Source: Burkholderia ubonensis
GTDB taxonomy: Bacteria; Pseudomonadota; Gammaproteobacteria; Burkholderiales; Burkholderiaceae
Length of the DNA: 64,000 nucleotides
Direction of reading: 5' to 3'
Assembly (NCBI RefSeq): GCF_001718695.1
Contig: NZ_CP013420.1
Span: 186,001 to 250,000, forward strand
Shown here: in pieces, positions 1 to 11,379 of the stretch
Layout: each line of letters begins with the position of its first letter
Numbering within the stretch: position 1 is the first letter of the stretch
Notes under the pieces: generated by a model
Database searches by the model: none
Told to the model about the DNA's origin: nothing
The model's input: the letters and a program-made list of their open reading frames with translations, nothing else
Translations under genes and position numbers: made by a program

Positions 1-302
1 GCATCGCGTGCAAGCTGTGCGAAGCGGTGTGCCCGGCGATGGCGATCACGATCGAATCGGAAACGCGCGCGGACAACACGCGCCGCACCACGCGCTACGA
101 CATCGACCTGACGAAGTGCATCTTCTGCGGTTTCTGCGAAGAGAGCTGCCCGGTCGATTCGATCGTCGAGACGCAGATTCTCGAATATCACGGCGAAAAG
201 CGCGGCGACCTGTATTTCACGAAGGAAATGCTGCTCGCGGTGGGCGATCGCTACGAGAAGGACATCGCCGCGGCGAAGGCTGCCGACGCGCCGTATCGTT
301 GA
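1..302 (+). CDS. nuoI: NADH-quinone oxidoreductase subunit I (partial, 5' end outside window)
   Basis: This is the C-terminal part, about 99 residues, of the complex I subunit that carries two [4Fe-4S] clusters (N6a/N6b) and passes electrons from the peripheral arm toward quinone. The frame is open from base 3. Two ferredoxin-type motifs are visible: the end of the first (CKLCEAVCP at the window edge) and the complete second ([12 protein letters not shown]). The family is about 160 aa, so the N-terminal third lies upstream. It is followed by nuoJ after a 114-base gap, in the usual nuo order. Identification is secure from the motifs and the neighbours. Confidence 0.97.
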
Positions 303-416
303 TTGTGTTTGCAGTGCCGGCCCGGCATGTACGGGCCGAGCCGCCGCGACGGGTGCGGCTCGCGAGAGCGTTCCGCAAGCCGCGCCTGACTATGGCCTAA
401 CGATGAACCGGTAATC

Positions 417-1070
417 ATGGAATTCACGACCGTACTGTTCTACATCTTCGCGCTGCTCCTGGTGGTATCAGGGCTGAAGGTGATCACTTCGCGCAACCCG
501 GTGGCGTCTGCGCTTTTCCTTGTGCTGGCGTTCTTCAACGCCGCCGCGATCTGGATGCTGCTGGAAGCGGAGTTCCTCGCGATCCTGCTGGTGCTGGTCT
601 ACGTGGGCGCCGTGATGGTGCTGTTCCTGTTCGTCGTGATGATGCTCGACATCAACATCGACTTCCTGCGACGCGACTTCAAGAAGTTCGTGCCGATGGC
701 GACCGTCGTCGGCGCGATCATCGTCGTCGAGACGGCGCTGGTTCTGTGGCACGGCTACGGCGCGACCGAAGCGCCGGTGCGCGCGATGGCGCAGGGCGCG
801 ATGGCGACCTGGCCGAATACCCGCCTGATCGGCAAGGTCATCTACACCGACTACATCTTCGCGTTCGAAATCGCGGGCCTCGTGCTGCTCGTCGCGATCA
901 TCGCGGCGGTGGCGCTGACCGAGCGCAAGGGCAAGGACAGCAAGCGTCAGCGCGTGTCCGACCAGGTCAAGGTGCGTCGCGACGATCGCGTGCGCCTCGT
1001 GAAGATGGAAGCGGACAAGCCGCAGCCCGAGACGGCCCAGAGCGAAGCCGGCACGAGCGCCAACGGCTAA
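417..1070 (+). CDS. nuoJ: NADH-quinone oxidoreductase subunit J
   Basis: Membrane subunit of complex I, 217 aa. Five hydrophobic segments fill roughly residues 1-165. The helix with the pattern [17 protein letters not shown] is typical of NuoJ helix 3, which takes part in coupling electron transfer to proton pumping. The C-terminal 50 residues are hydrophilic and rich in Lys/Arg then Glu/Ala, an extension beyond the last helix. The ATG lies between nuoI and nuoK in the normal operon order, so co-transcription is expected. Confidence 0.97.
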
Positions 1071-1087
1071 GCGGAGGAGAGAAAAAC

Positions 1088-1393
1088 ATGTTGACCCTTG
1101 CTCACTACCTCGTGCTCGGCGCGATCCTGTTTGCGATCGCGATCGTCGGGATTTTCCTGAACCGCCGCAACATCATCATCATCCTGATGGCGATCGAGCT
1201 GATGCTGCTCGCGGTGAACACCAACTTCGTCGCGTTCTCGCATTACCTCGGCGACGTGCACGGCCAGATCTTCGTGTTCTTCGTGCTGACGGTCGCCGCT
1301 GCGGAAGCCGCGATCGGCCTCGCGATTCTGGTGACCCTGTTCCGTAAGCTCGACACGATCAATGTCGAGGATCTCGATCAGCTCAAAGGTTAA
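1088..1393 (+). CDS. nuoK: NADH-quinone oxidoreductase subunit K
   Basis: Small antiporter-like (MrpC-type) membrane subunit of complex I, 101 aa, the usual NuoK length. Three transmembrane helices are clear. The two membrane glutamates expected for proton translocation appear in [11 protein letters not shown] and in [11 protein letters not shown]. The ATG at 1088 is preceded by a good GGAGGAG-type ribosome site and starts 17 bases after the nuoJ stop. A longer reading in the same frame overlaps nuoJ and is not needed. Confidence 0.97.
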
Positions 1394-1410
1394 TTTCAGG
1401 CAACGCTGTT

Positions 1411-3465
<2,055 letters not shown>

Positions 3466-3479
3466 GGCGGGGACGACTA

Positions 3480-4970
3480 ATGCACTCTTTTCCGATTCTC
3501 AGTACCGCGATCTGGCTGCCGATCGTTTTCGGCCTCCTCGTGCTCGCGGTGGGTAACGACAAAAATCCGGGGCCGGCCCGCTGGGTCGCGCTGATCGGCT
3601 CGCTGCTCGGCCTCGCGGTGACGGTGCCGCTGATCACCGATTTCGATTCGAGCACGGCCGCGCTGCAGTTCGTCGAGCAATCGACCTGGATCGAGCGCTT
3701 CAACATCACGTATCACCTCGGCGTCGACGGCATCTCGATGTGGTTCGTCGTGCTGACCGCGCTGATCACCGTGATCGTCGTGATCGCGGGCTGGGAAGTG
3801 ATCACCGAGCACGTGGCGCAGTACCTGTCGGCATTCCTGATCCTGTCGGGGATCATGGTCGGCGTGTTCTCGGCGGCCGACGGCCTGCTGTTCTACGTGT
3901 TCTTCGAGGCGACGCTGATCCCGATGTACATCATCATCGGGGTGTGGGGCGGCCCGAACCGCGTGTACGCGGCGTTCAAGTTCTTCCTGTACACGCTCGC
4001 CGGCTCGCTGCTGATGCTGGTCGCGCTGATCTACCTGTACACGGAAACGCATTCGTTCGACCTGACGACGTGGCAGAACGCGAAGATCGCGATGACGCCG
4101 CAGATCATGCTGTTCATCGCATTCTTCCTCGCGTTCGCGGTGAAGGTGCCGATGTGGCCGGTGCACACCTGGCTGCCGGACGCGCACGTGGAAGCGCCGA
4201 CGGGCGGCTCGGTCGTGCTGGCGGCGATCATGCTGAAGCTCGGCGCGTACGGTTTCCTGCGCTTCTCGCTGCCGATCACGCCCGATGCGAGCCACTTCCT
4301 GGCGCCCGTCGTGATCACGCTGTCGCTGATCGCGGTGATCTACATCGGCCTCGTCGCGATGGTGCAGGCCGACATGAAGAAGCTGGTCGCGTATTCGTCG
4401 ATCGCGCACATGGGCTTCGTCACGCTCGGCTTCTTCATCTTCAACCAGATCGGCGTCGAAGGCGCGATCGTGCAGATGATCTCGCACGGCTTCGTGTCGG
4501 GCGCGATGTTCCTGTGCATCGGCGTGCTGTACGACCGCCTGCACTCGCGCCAGATCGCCGACTACGGCGGCGTGGTGAACGTGATGCCGAAGTTCGCGGC
4601 GTTCGCGATGCTGTTCTCGATGGCCAACTGCGGCCTGCCGGGCACGTCGGGTTTCGTCGGCGAGTTCATGGTGATTCTCGCGGCGGTCCAGTACAACTTC
4701 TGGATCGCGTTCGGCGCGGCGTTCACGCTGATCCTCGGCGCAGCCTACACGCTGTGGATGTACAAGCGCGTGTATTTCGGCGCGGTCGCGAACGACCACG
4801 TCGCGAAGCTGACGGACATCAACCGCCGCGAGTTCGTGATGCTGGCCGTGCTTGCCGCGTTCACGATGCTGATGGGCCTGTATCCGAAGCCCTTCACCGA
4901 CGTGATGCACGTCTCCGTGGAAAACCTCCTCTCCCACGTCGCGCAGTCGAAGCTGCCGCTGGCCCAGTAA
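3480..4970 (+). CDS. nuoM: NADH-quinone oxidoreductase subunit M
   Basis: Second antiporter-like proton channel subunit of complex I, 496 aa, normal length. Key features: the glutamate in VFFEATLIPMYI and the lysine in AVKVPMWPVHTWLPDAHVEAPT. I chose the ATG at 3480, 14 bases after the nuoL stop, because the hydrophobic N-terminus (MHSFPILSTAIWLPI) starts there; the frame is open further upstream only by overlapping nuoL. It is part of the nuo operon. Confidence 0.97.
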   Translation: MHSFPILSTAIWLPIVFGLLVLAVGNDKNPGPARWVALIGSLLGLAVTVPLITDFDSSTAALQFVEQSTWIERFNITYHLGVDGISMWFVVLTALITVIVVIAGWEVITEHVAQYLSAFLILSGIMVGVFSAADGLLFYVFFEATLIPMYIIIGVWGGPNRVYAAFKFFLYTLAGSLLMLVALIYLYTETHSFDLTTWQNAKIAMTPQIMLFIAFFLAFAVKVPMWPVHTWLPDAHVEAPTGGSVVLAAIMLKLGAYGFLRFSLPITPDASHFLAPVVITLSLIAVIYIGLVAMVQADMKKLVAYSSIAHMGFVTLGFFIFNQIGVEGAIVQMISHGFVSGAMFLCIGVLYDRLHSRQIADYGGVVNVMPKFAAFAMLFSMANCGLPGTSGFVGEFMVILAAVQYNFWIAFGAAFTLILGAAYTLWMYKRVYFGAVANDHVAKLTDINRREFVMLAVLAAFTMLMGLYPKPFTDVMHVSVENLLSHVAQSKLPLAQ

Positions 4971-4994
4971 TCGCGAGCGGAGGAAATCAAGATC

Positions 4995-6464
4995 ATGCAA
5001 AACGCTCCTATGAATGTCCTGTTGCCTGACGCGCTGGTGATGGCCGCCATCGTCGTCGCATGGCTGAACGACACCTTTACCGGCGCGGCCGGCCGCCGCC
5101 TGACCTATCTGATCGCGGTGGTGTCGTCGGTGGTCGCCGGTGTGTGGTTCGCGGTGCAGGCGCTCGACCCGCAGCAGTACTACTTCTTCTCGCGGATGGT
5201 CGTCGTCGACTCGTTCGCGAGCATGATGAAGGCGGTCGTGTCGATCGGCTTCGCGGTTACGCTCGTGTATTCGCGCAAGTACCTCGAAGACCGCGACATG
5301 TTCCGCGGCGACGTGTTCCTGCTCGGCATGTTCTCGCTGCTCGGCCAGCTGGTCATGGTGTCGGGCAACAACTTCCTGACGCTGTACCTCGGCCTCGAGC
5401 TGATGTCGCTGTCGCTGTACGCGGTCATCGCGCTGCGCCGCGACGCCGCGCAGTCGAGCGAAGCCGCGATGAAGTACTACGTGCTGGGCGCCCTCGCGTC
5501 GGGCTTCGTGCTGTACGGCATCTCGATGCTCTACGGCGCGACCGGCTCGCTCGATCTGGCCGAGGTGTACAAGGCGGTCGGCGGCAACACCGACGCTGCC
5601 GTGCTGATGTTCGGCGTGATCTTCATCGTCGCCGGCATCGCGTTCAAGCTCGGCGCCGTGCCGTTCCACATGTGGGTGCCGGACGTCTACCAGGGCGCAC
5701 CGACCGCGATGACGCTGTTCGTCGGCGGCGGCCCGAAGGTTGCCGCGTTCGCGTGGGGTCTGCGCTTCCTGGTGATGGGCCTGCTGCCGCTCGCGCAGAA
5801 CTGGCAGATGGCGCTCGTGATCCTGGCCGCGCTGTCGCTGATCATCGGCAACATCACCGGTATCGTCCAGCGCAACATCAAGCGGATGCTCGCGTACTCG
5901 GCGATCTCGAACATGGGCTTCGTGCTGCTCGGCCTGCTCGCGGGCATCGTGAAGGGCGACGCGACGGCGCCGGCGAGCGCGTACAGCTCGGCGATGTTCT
6001 ACGCGATCGTCTACCTGATCACGACGCTCGGCTCGTTCGGCGTGGTGATGCTGCTCGCGCGCCGCGATTTCGAGGCGGAAACGATCGACGACTTCAAGGG
6101 CCTCAACAAGCGCAGCCCGGTGTTCGCGTTCGTGATGATGGTGATGATGTTCTCGCTCGCCGGCATCCCGCCGACCGTCGGCTTCTACGCGAAGCTCGCG
6201 GTGCTCGAGGCGACGGTCAACGCCGGCCTCACGTGGCTCGCCGTGCTGGCCGTGATCACGTCGCTGTTCGGCGCGTTCTACTACCTGCGCATCGTCAAGC
6301 TGATCTACTTCGATGCGCCGCAGGACTCGACCCCGATCACCGGCGATTTCTGCAAGCGTACGATCCTGGTGCTGAACGGCGTCGCGGTCGTCGTGCTCGG
6401 CCTGATCCCGAGCCCGCTGCTGACGGCCTGCCTGCAGGCGATTCGTCACACGCTGCCGCTGTAA
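4995..6464 (+). CDS. nuoN: NADH-quinone oxidoreductase subunit N
   Basis: Third antiporter-like subunit of complex I, 489 aa with about 14 predicted helices. Signature residues are the glutamate in YLGLELMSLSLYA and the lysine in AFKLGAVPFHMWVPDVYQGAPT. A GGAGG site lies about nine bases before the ATG. The TAA stop shares its last base with the ATG of the next gene (TAATG), so the small downstream gene is probably translationally coupled. nuoN closes the nuo operon proper. Confidence 0.97.
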   Translation: MQNAPMNVLLPDALVMAAIVVAWLNDTFTGAAGRRLTYLIAVVSSVVAGVWFAVQALDPQQYYFFSRMVVVDSFASMMKAVVSIGFAVTLVYSRKYLEDRDMFRGDVFLLGMFSLLGQLVMVSGNNFLTLYLGLELMSLSLYAVIALRRDAAQSSEAAMKYYVLGALASGFVLYGISMLYGATGSLDLAEVYKAVGGNTDAAVLMFGVIFIVAGIAFKLGAVPFHMWVPDVYQGAPTAMTLFVGGGPKVAAFAWGLRFLVMGLLPLAQNWQMALVILAALSLIIGNITGIVQRNIKRMLAYSAISNMGFVLLGLLAGIVKGDATAPASAYSSAMFYAIVYLITTLGSFGVVMLLARRDFEAETIDDFKGLNKRSPVFAFVMMVMMFSLAGIPPTVGFYAKLAVLEATVNAGLTWLAVLAVITSLFGAFYYLRIVKLIYFDAPQDSTPITGDFCKRTILVLNGVAVVVLGLIPSPLLTACLQAIRHTLPL

Positions 6465-6760
6465 TGTCGGCAGCCGGCTGGTTTATCGTGCTGTTGGCGC
6501 TCGCGGGCGCCAACCTGCCGTTCCTGAACCAACGCCTCTTCGCCGTCGTACCGCTCGGCGCGGCGAAGAAGAGCGCGTGGGTGCGGATCGGCGAGCTGAT
6601 CGTGCTGTACTTCGTGGTCGGCGCGCTCGGCTTCTGGCTCGAATCGCGCGCCGGCAACCGTTTCGAACAAGGCTGGCAGTTTTACGCGATCACGTTCAGT
6701 CTCTTCGTCGTGTTCGCGTTTCCCGGCTTCACGTTCCAGTATCTCGTCAAACGACGCTGA
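6464..6760 (+). CDS. DUF2818 family small membrane protein
   Basis: 98-aa protein with three hydrophobic stretches (about residues 3-25, 40-60 and 68-88), a tryptophan- and phenylalanine-rich C-terminal half (GWQFYAITFSLF) and a basic end (VKRR). It overlaps the nuoN stop by one base. A small gene of this kind follows nuoN in many betaproteobacteria (DUF2818). The coupling suggests an accessory or assembly role for complex I, but that is inference; no catalytic motif is visible. Confidence 0.88.
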   Translation: MSAAGWFIVLLALAGANLPFLNQRLFAVVPLGAAKKSAWVRIGELIVLYFVVGALGFWLESRAGNRFEQGWQFYAITFSLFVVFAFPGFTFQYLVKRR

Positions 6761-6811
6761 CGGCCCAGGGTCCGCTCCCCACGGCCGTCGCGCTCAACCC
6801 CGGAGCCGCCG

Positions 6812-7402
6812 ATGGCCGAATTGCCCAATCACGACGCCGCACTGACCGAAACCTGCCTCGAAAGCGAGGCGATTTTCGACGGCGCGTTCCTCAAGCTCAA
6901 GCGTGACACCGTGCGCCTGCCCGACGGCAAGCATGCGACGCGCGAATACGTCCAGCATCCGGGCGCGGTGATGGTGATTCCGCTGTTCGACGACGGTCGC
7001 GTGCTGATGGAAAGCCAGTATCGCTACCCGATCGGCAAGGTGATGGCCGAGTTTCCGGCCGGCAAGCTCGATCCGAACGAAGGGGCGCTCGCCTGCGCGG
7101 TGCGCGAACTGCGCGAGGAAACCGGCTATACCGCGCGCGAATACGTGTTCCTGACGCGCATCCATCCGATCATTTCCTATTCCACCGAGTTCATCGACCT
7201 GTACCTCGCGCGCGGCCTGACGGCCGGCGAGCGCAAGCTCGACGACGGCGAATTCCTCGAGACCTTCACCGCGACGCTGCCCGACCTGCTCGAATGGGTG
7301 CGGACCGGCCAGATCACCGACGTGAAGACGATCATCGGCACGATGTGGCTCGACAAGGCGCTGTCCGGCACGTGGCCGCTCGGCCCGGTGCTGACGCCCT
7401 GA
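6812..7402 (+). CDS. NUDIX hydrolase, ADP-ribose pyrophosphatase type
   Basis: 196-aa cytosolic hydrolase of nucleoside diphosphates linked to another moiety. The full NUDIX box is visible (GKLDPNEGALACAVRELREETGY, shown here only to name its G-x5-E-x7-REUxEExGU spacing), preceded by the AEFPAGK strand typical of ADP-ribose/ADP-sugar pyrophosphatases such as NudF. ADP-ribose is therefore the likely substrate, though not proven. It follows the nuo genes after 51 bases and may be read from the same transcript. Confidence 0.9.
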   Translation: MAELPNHDAALTETCLESEAIFDGAFLKLKRDTVRLPDGKHATREYVQHPGAVMVIPLFDDGRVLMESQYRYPIGKVMAEFPAGKLDPNEGALACAVRELREETGYTAREYVFLTRIHPIISYSTEFIDLYLARGLTAGERKLDDGEFLETFTATLPDLLEWVRTGQITDVKTIIGTMWLDKALSGTWPLGPVLTP

Positions 7403-7538
7403 CGGCGGCGCCAGCGACGCGACAGGCGCCGCGCTACAATTCAATCACATCGTGCGCCCGCAGCAGCGGGCGTCGGTTTAGCACGATCGTTCACAAAAAT
7501 TCTTTTTGCGCTACACTCGTCAAACGCCCTGATTCAGC

Positions 7539-7961
7539 ATGAAGGTCCTCGATTTACAGTGCCCGCATGGTCATCGGTTCGAAGGCTGGTTCGCTTCCGC
7601 CGATGAATTCGAAGCGCAGTTGTCTCGCAAGCTGGTCGAATGTCCGGTGTGCGGGGTGACCGAGGTCAGCCGCATGCCGTCCGCGCCGCGCCTGAACCTG
7701 TCGGGCGCGACGCAGGCGAAGCCGGCCGATCCGCGCGCGTTGCAGGCGCAGGTGATGCGCGCACTGCGCGAGGTGCTGGAGAAGACCGAGAACGTGGGCG
7801 AGCGCTTCGCCGAGGAAGCGCGGCGCATCCATTACAACGAAGCGCCGGTGCGCAGCATTCGGGGCGTCACGACGCCCGAGGACGCGCAAGCCTTGGTCGA
7901 AGAAGGCATCGACGTGATGCCGCTGCCGATTCCCGGCGCGCTGAAGGAAACGCTGCAATAA
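7539..7961 (+). CDS. DUF1178 family zinc-ribbon protein
   Basis: 140 aa. The N-terminal 45 residues look like a zinc-ribbon regulatory domain: MKVLDLQCPHGHRFEGWF followed by the ECPVCG knuckle, then a proline-rich stretch (SAPRLNLSG). The C-terminal half is charged and probably helical, ending in a segment rich in P, L and I. This matches the DUF1178 family, whose function is not known. It lies 55 bases ahead of an acyl-CoA dehydrogenase gene on the same strand; a functional link is not evident. Confidence 0.88.
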   Translation: MKVLDLQCPHGHRFEGWFASADEFEAQLSRKLVECPVCGVTEVSRMPSAPRLNLSGATQAKPADPRALQAQVMRALREVLEKTENVGERFAEEARRIHYNEAPVRSIRGVTTPEDAQALVEEGIDVMPLPIPGALKETLQ

Positions 7962-8015
7962 CGTGCGCGGCGTGTCCTCGCCGGGCCGGACGGCCGCGGC
8001 GAGGAGACTTTTCGC

Positions 8016-9212
8016 ATGGATCTGGATTATTCCCCCGCCGACGACGCGTTCCGCGCCGACATTCGCGCCTGGCTCGAGGCGAACCTGCCTTACGCGCTGC
8101 GCGCCAAGGTTCTCGATCACAAACGACTCAACCGCGAAGACTACGCGAGCTGGCACCGGATTCTCGGCCAGCGCGGCTGGTCCGCGCCTGCCTGGCCGAC
8201 CGAATACGGCGGGCCGGGCTGGAACGCGACGCAGCGGCATATCTGGGACGACGAATGCGCGCGGATCGGCGCGCCGACCGTGCTGCCGTTCGGCGTGTCG
8301 ATGGTGGCCCCGGTGCTGATGAAATACGGCAGCGACGCGCAGAAACGCCGCTATCTGCCCCGCATCCTGGACGGCTCGGACTGGTGGTGCCAGGGCTATT
8401 CGGAGCCGGGCTCCGGCTCGGATCTCGCATCGCTGCGCACGCGCGCGGAGCGTCAGGGCGACCATTACGTCGTCAACGGACAGAAGACCTGGACGACGCT
8501 CGGCCAGCACGCCGACATGATGTTCTGCCTCGTGCGCACCGATCCGGCCGCAAAGAAGCAGGAAGGCATCTCGTTCCTGCTGATCGACATGAAGACGCCC
8601 GGCATCACCGTGCGGCCGATCATCACGCTCGACGAGGATCACGAAGTCAACGAGGTGTTCTTCGAGGACGTCGAGGTGCCGGTCGAGAACCTCGTCGGCG
8701 ACGAGAACCGCGGCTGGACCTACGCGAAATACCTGCTCGGTCATGAGCGGGCGGGCATCGCGCGCGTCGGCAACTCGAAACGGGAACTCGCGTTCCTGAA
8801 ACGGATCGCGCTGAACCAGCGGAAGAACGGCAAGCCGCTGCTCGCCGATCCGGTGTTCGCCGCGAAGGTCGCATCGCTCGAAGTCGAGCTGATGGCGCTC
8901 GAGGTGACGGTGCTGCGCGTCGTCAGCCGCGAGACGAGCGGCAAGGGGCCGGGCCCGGAAGCGTCGATGCTGAAGATCAAGGGCACCGAGGTGCAGCAGG
9001 CGCTCACCGAGCTGATGTTCGACGCGATCGGCCCGCAGGCGGCGCCGTTCGACGTGCCGTTCCTCGAGGGCGAGCGCGCGCACAGCGTGGCGGGCGACGA
9101 CGATGCCGCGCCGCTTGCCGCGTACTACTTCAACTTCCGCAAGACGTCGATCTACGGCGGCTCGAACGAAATTCAGAAGAACATCATCGCGCAGATGATT
9201 CTCGGATTGTGA
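8016..9212 (+). CDS. Acyl-CoA dehydrogenase family protein (first of pair)
   Basis: 398-aa flavoprotein oxidizing an acyl-CoA alpha-beta bond, passing electrons to ETF. The N-terminal helical domain is followed by the FAD/substrate signature (QGYSEPGSGSDLASL, about residues 127-141) and the C-terminal family signature (SIYGGSNEIQKNII, near 380). Lysine- and tryptophan-containing strands around NGQKTWTT are typical. It starts at an ATG with a GAGGAGA site 7 bases upstream and is followed after 10 bases by a second acyl-CoA dehydrogenase. Such pairs often form heteromeric dehydrogenases acting on unusual acyl-CoAs (sterol or aromatic side chains); the substrate here is unknown. Confidence 0.93.
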   Translation: MDLDYSPADDAFRADIRAWLEANLPYALRAKVLDHKRLNREDYASWHRILGQRGWSAPAWPTEYGGPGWNATQRHIWDDECARIGAPTVLPFGVSMVAPVLMKYGSDAQKRRYLPRILDGSDWWCQGYSEPGSGSDLASLRTRAERQGDHYVVNGQKTWTTLGQHADMMFCLVRTDPAAKKQEGISFLLIDMKTPGITVRPIITLDEDHEVNEVFFEDVEVPVENLVGDENRGWTYAKYLLGHERAGIARVGNSKRELAFLKRIALNQRKNGKPLLADPVFAAKVASLEVELMALEVTVLRVVSRETSGKGPGPEASMLKIKGTEVQQALTELMFDAIGPQAAPFDVPFLEGERAHSVAGDDDAAPLAAYYFNFRKTSIYGGSNEIQKNIIAQMILGL

Positions 9213-9222
9213 GGAGCGGCAC

Positions 9223-10356
9223 ATGGACTTCACCTTTACCGACGAGCAGCAGCAATTCGCCGACGCGCTGCGTCGTTATCTCGACGAGCAATACGGCTTC
9301 GAAACGCGCCAGGCGATCGTGCGCAGCGAAGCCGGCGTGTCGGACACGCAATGGCAGGCGTTCACGGAACTGGGGCTGACCGCGCTGCCGGTGCCGGACG
9401 CGCAGGGCGGCTTCGGCGGGAGCGCGATCGACATGCTGGTCGCGCTGCAGGCGCTCGGCCGCGCGCTCGTCGTCGAGCCGTACTGGGCAACGGCGGTCGG
9501 CGTCGAGGCGTTGCGGGTCGCGGGCTCGGGCAGCGGCGACGATGCCGCGCTGCTGGAAGCGGTCGCGCAGGGGCACAAGCGGCTGGCCGTCGCATTCCAC
9601 GAGCTGCACGCGCGCTACGAGCTGTACGAGCTCGGTACGCATGCGCACGAGCAGGGCGGCGCGTGCCGGCTGAGCGGCACCAAGTCGATCGTGCAGCACG
9701 GCGCGCAAGCGGATGTGTGGATCGTGCCCGCGCGCGTCGACGGCGGCGGTATCGGCCTGTTCGTCGTCGAGCGCGACGCCGCGGGCGTGACGCTCACCGA
9801 TTACCGGACGATCGACGGCCAGCGCGCGGCGACGATCCGGCTCAACGACACGCCCGCGCGCCGGCTCGCGGGGGGCGAACGCGATGCGGCGGCGCTCGAG
9901 CGGATCGCCGACTACGCGACCGTGCTGCTGTGCGCCGAGGCGGTCGGCGCGCTCGACGAACTGAACCGCGCCACCGTCGAATACACGAAGACGCGCGAGC
10001 AGTTCGGCGTGCCGATCGCGCGTTTCCAGGCGCTGCAGCACCGGATGGTCGACATGCTGATCCACGCGGAGCAGGCGCGTTCGCTGACCTATCTTGCCGC
10101 GGTGCGCTACGCGAGCGACGATGCCGATGCGCGGCGCAAGGCCGTGTCGGCCGCGAAGGCGCGCGTCGGGCAGGCCGCGCGCTTCGTCGGCCAGCAGGCG
10201 GTACAGTTGCACGGCGGGATGGGCGTGACCAACGAGGTGGCGGCTGCGCATCTGTTCAAGCGCCTGTCGATCATCGAGACGACGCTCGGCGACACCGATC
10301 ACCATCTCGCACGCATCGCGGCGCTGCCTGAGTTCATGCAGGCCGACGCGGCGTAG
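9223..10356 (+). CDS. Acyl-CoA dehydrogenase family protein (second of pair)
   Basis: 377 aa. It is more divergent than its upstream neighbour: the N-terminal domain (FTFTDEQQQFADALRRYL) and C-terminal half (TKTREQFGVPIARFQALQHRMVDM, then LHGGMGVTNE) are recognisable, but the middle flavin-binding motif is degenerate. It follows the first dehydrogenase after 10 bases with a GAGG site before the ATG, so the two are probably co-transcribed and may form a mixed complex in which one subunit carries the catalytic base. This is inference from gene order and family precedent. Confidence 0.92.
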   Translation: MDFTFTDEQQQFADALRRYLDEQYGFETRQAIVRSEAGVSDTQWQAFTELGLTALPVPDAQGGFGGSAIDMLVALQALGRALVVEPYWATAVGVEALRVAGSGSGDDAALLEAVAQGHKRLAVAFHELHARYELYELGTHAHEQGGACRLSGTKSIVQHGAQADVWIVPARVDGGGIGLFVVERDAAGVTLTDYRTIDGQRAATIRLNDTPARRLAGGERDAAALERIADYATVLLCAEAVGALDELNRATVEYTKTREQFGVPIARFQALQHRMVDMLIHAEQARSLTYLAAVRYASDDADARRKAVSAAKARVGQAARFVGQQAVQLHGGMGVTNEVAAAHLFKRLSIIETTLGDTDHHLARIAALPEFMQADAA

Positions 10357-10399
10357 CGGCAAATACGGCGCGTGTGCGCGCAAACCAAGGAGAGACAGA

Positions 10400-10861
10400 G
10401 TGGGTATCAGTTACGAAGATCTGGTGGTCGGCGCCACGACCGAAGTCGGTCGCTACACGTTCGAGGCGGACGACATCAAGACGTTCGCCGGGCGCTACGA
10501 CCCGCAGCCGTTTCACATGGACGAGGCGGCGGCGGAAGCCTCGCCGTTCGGCGGTCTCGTCGCGAGCGGCTGGCATACCTGCTCGGTGTTCATGGGCATG
10601 CTGGTGCGCAACGTGCTGCCGGGCTCGACCAGCATGGGTTCGCCGGGCATCGACGAGATCCGCTGGCTGAAGCCGGTGCGCGTCGGCGACACGATCACGA
10701 TGTACCAGAAGATCCACGACAAGCGCGTGTCGGCGAGCAAGCCCGATCGCGGCATCGTGACGACCGAGTGGATCGGCGTCAACGGCGGCGGCGAGACGGT
10801 GATCACCGTGCGTTCGAAGGTGATCTTCGGGCTGCGCGATCCGGCCGGAGCGAGCGCGTGA
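10400..10861 (+). CDS. MaoC-like (R)-specific enoyl-CoA hydratase (first)
   Basis: 153-aa hot-dog fold protein. The hydratase-2 motif is visible as RYDPQPFHMDEAAA followed by PFGGLVASGWHT, with the Asp/His pair needed to hydrate a trans-2-enoyl-CoA. An AAGGAGAG site precedes the start (GTG at 10400). It follows the two acyl-CoA dehydrogenases and overlaps the next MaoC gene by four bases (GTGA), so the four genes form one cassette for successive dehydrogenation and hydration. Confidence 0.92.
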   Translation: MGISYEDLVVGATTEVGRYTFEADDIKTFAGRYDPQPFHMDEAAAEASPFGGLVASGWHTCSVFMGMLVRNVLPGSTSMGSPGIDEIRWLKPVRVGDTITMYQKIHDKRVSASKPDRGIVTTEWIGVNGGGETVITVRSKVIFGLRDPAGASA

Positions 10862-11334
10862 CGGCGGAGGCCTTGCCGCTGATCGCATCGGCGCAGGCGC
10901 TGACGGCGCGCGTCGGCGAAGCGCCGCTCGCAAGCGGATGGATCGTCGTCGACCAGCACCGCGTCGACGGGTTCGCCGACGCGACGGGCGATCATCAGTG
11001 GATTCACGTCGATCCCGAGCGTGCGCGACGCGAATCGCCGTTCGGCGGTCCGGTTGCGCACGGTTTCCTGACGCTGTCGCTGATTCCCGTGTTGATGACC
11101 GACGCGATGCGTTTCGAGCAGAAGATGGGCGTGAACTACGGACTGAACCGCGTGCGCTTCGTGAGGCCGGTGCCGGTCGGCGCGCGCGTGCGTGCGCTGT
11201 TCGCCGTGAAGGAAGCAGCCGACGCCGCGCAGGGCGGCGTGCAGGTGACGTGGCGGGTGTCGATGCAGGTCGAGCAAGCCGATGCGCCGATGCTCGTCTG
11301 CGCGGCGGAATTCATCACGCTGCACTACTTCTGA
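10858..11334 (+). CDS. MaoC-like enoyl-CoA hydratase (second)
   Basis: 158-aa second hot-dog protein. The motif FADATGDHQWIHVD plus SPFGGPVAHGFLTLSLIPVL gives the catalytic Asp/His and the following helix. I chose the GTG at 10858, which overlaps the stop of the preceding gene (GTGA), because this gives translational coupling and the expected length; the frame is open further upstream only through the other gene. Two adjacent MaoC genes may form a heterodimer or be specialised for different chain types. Confidence 0.9.
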   Translation: MTAEALPLIASAQALTARVGEAPLASGWIVVDQHRVDGFADATGDHQWIHVDPERARRESPFGGPVAHGFLTLSLIPVLMTDAMRFEQKMGVNYGLNRVRFVRPVPVGARVRALFAVKEAADAAQGGVQVTWRVSMQVEQADAPMLVCAAEFITLHYF

Positions 11335-11379
11335 CGCTGCGGCATCGCCGGTGCCGCAGCGTCGCACGAGGCGCGTCGT

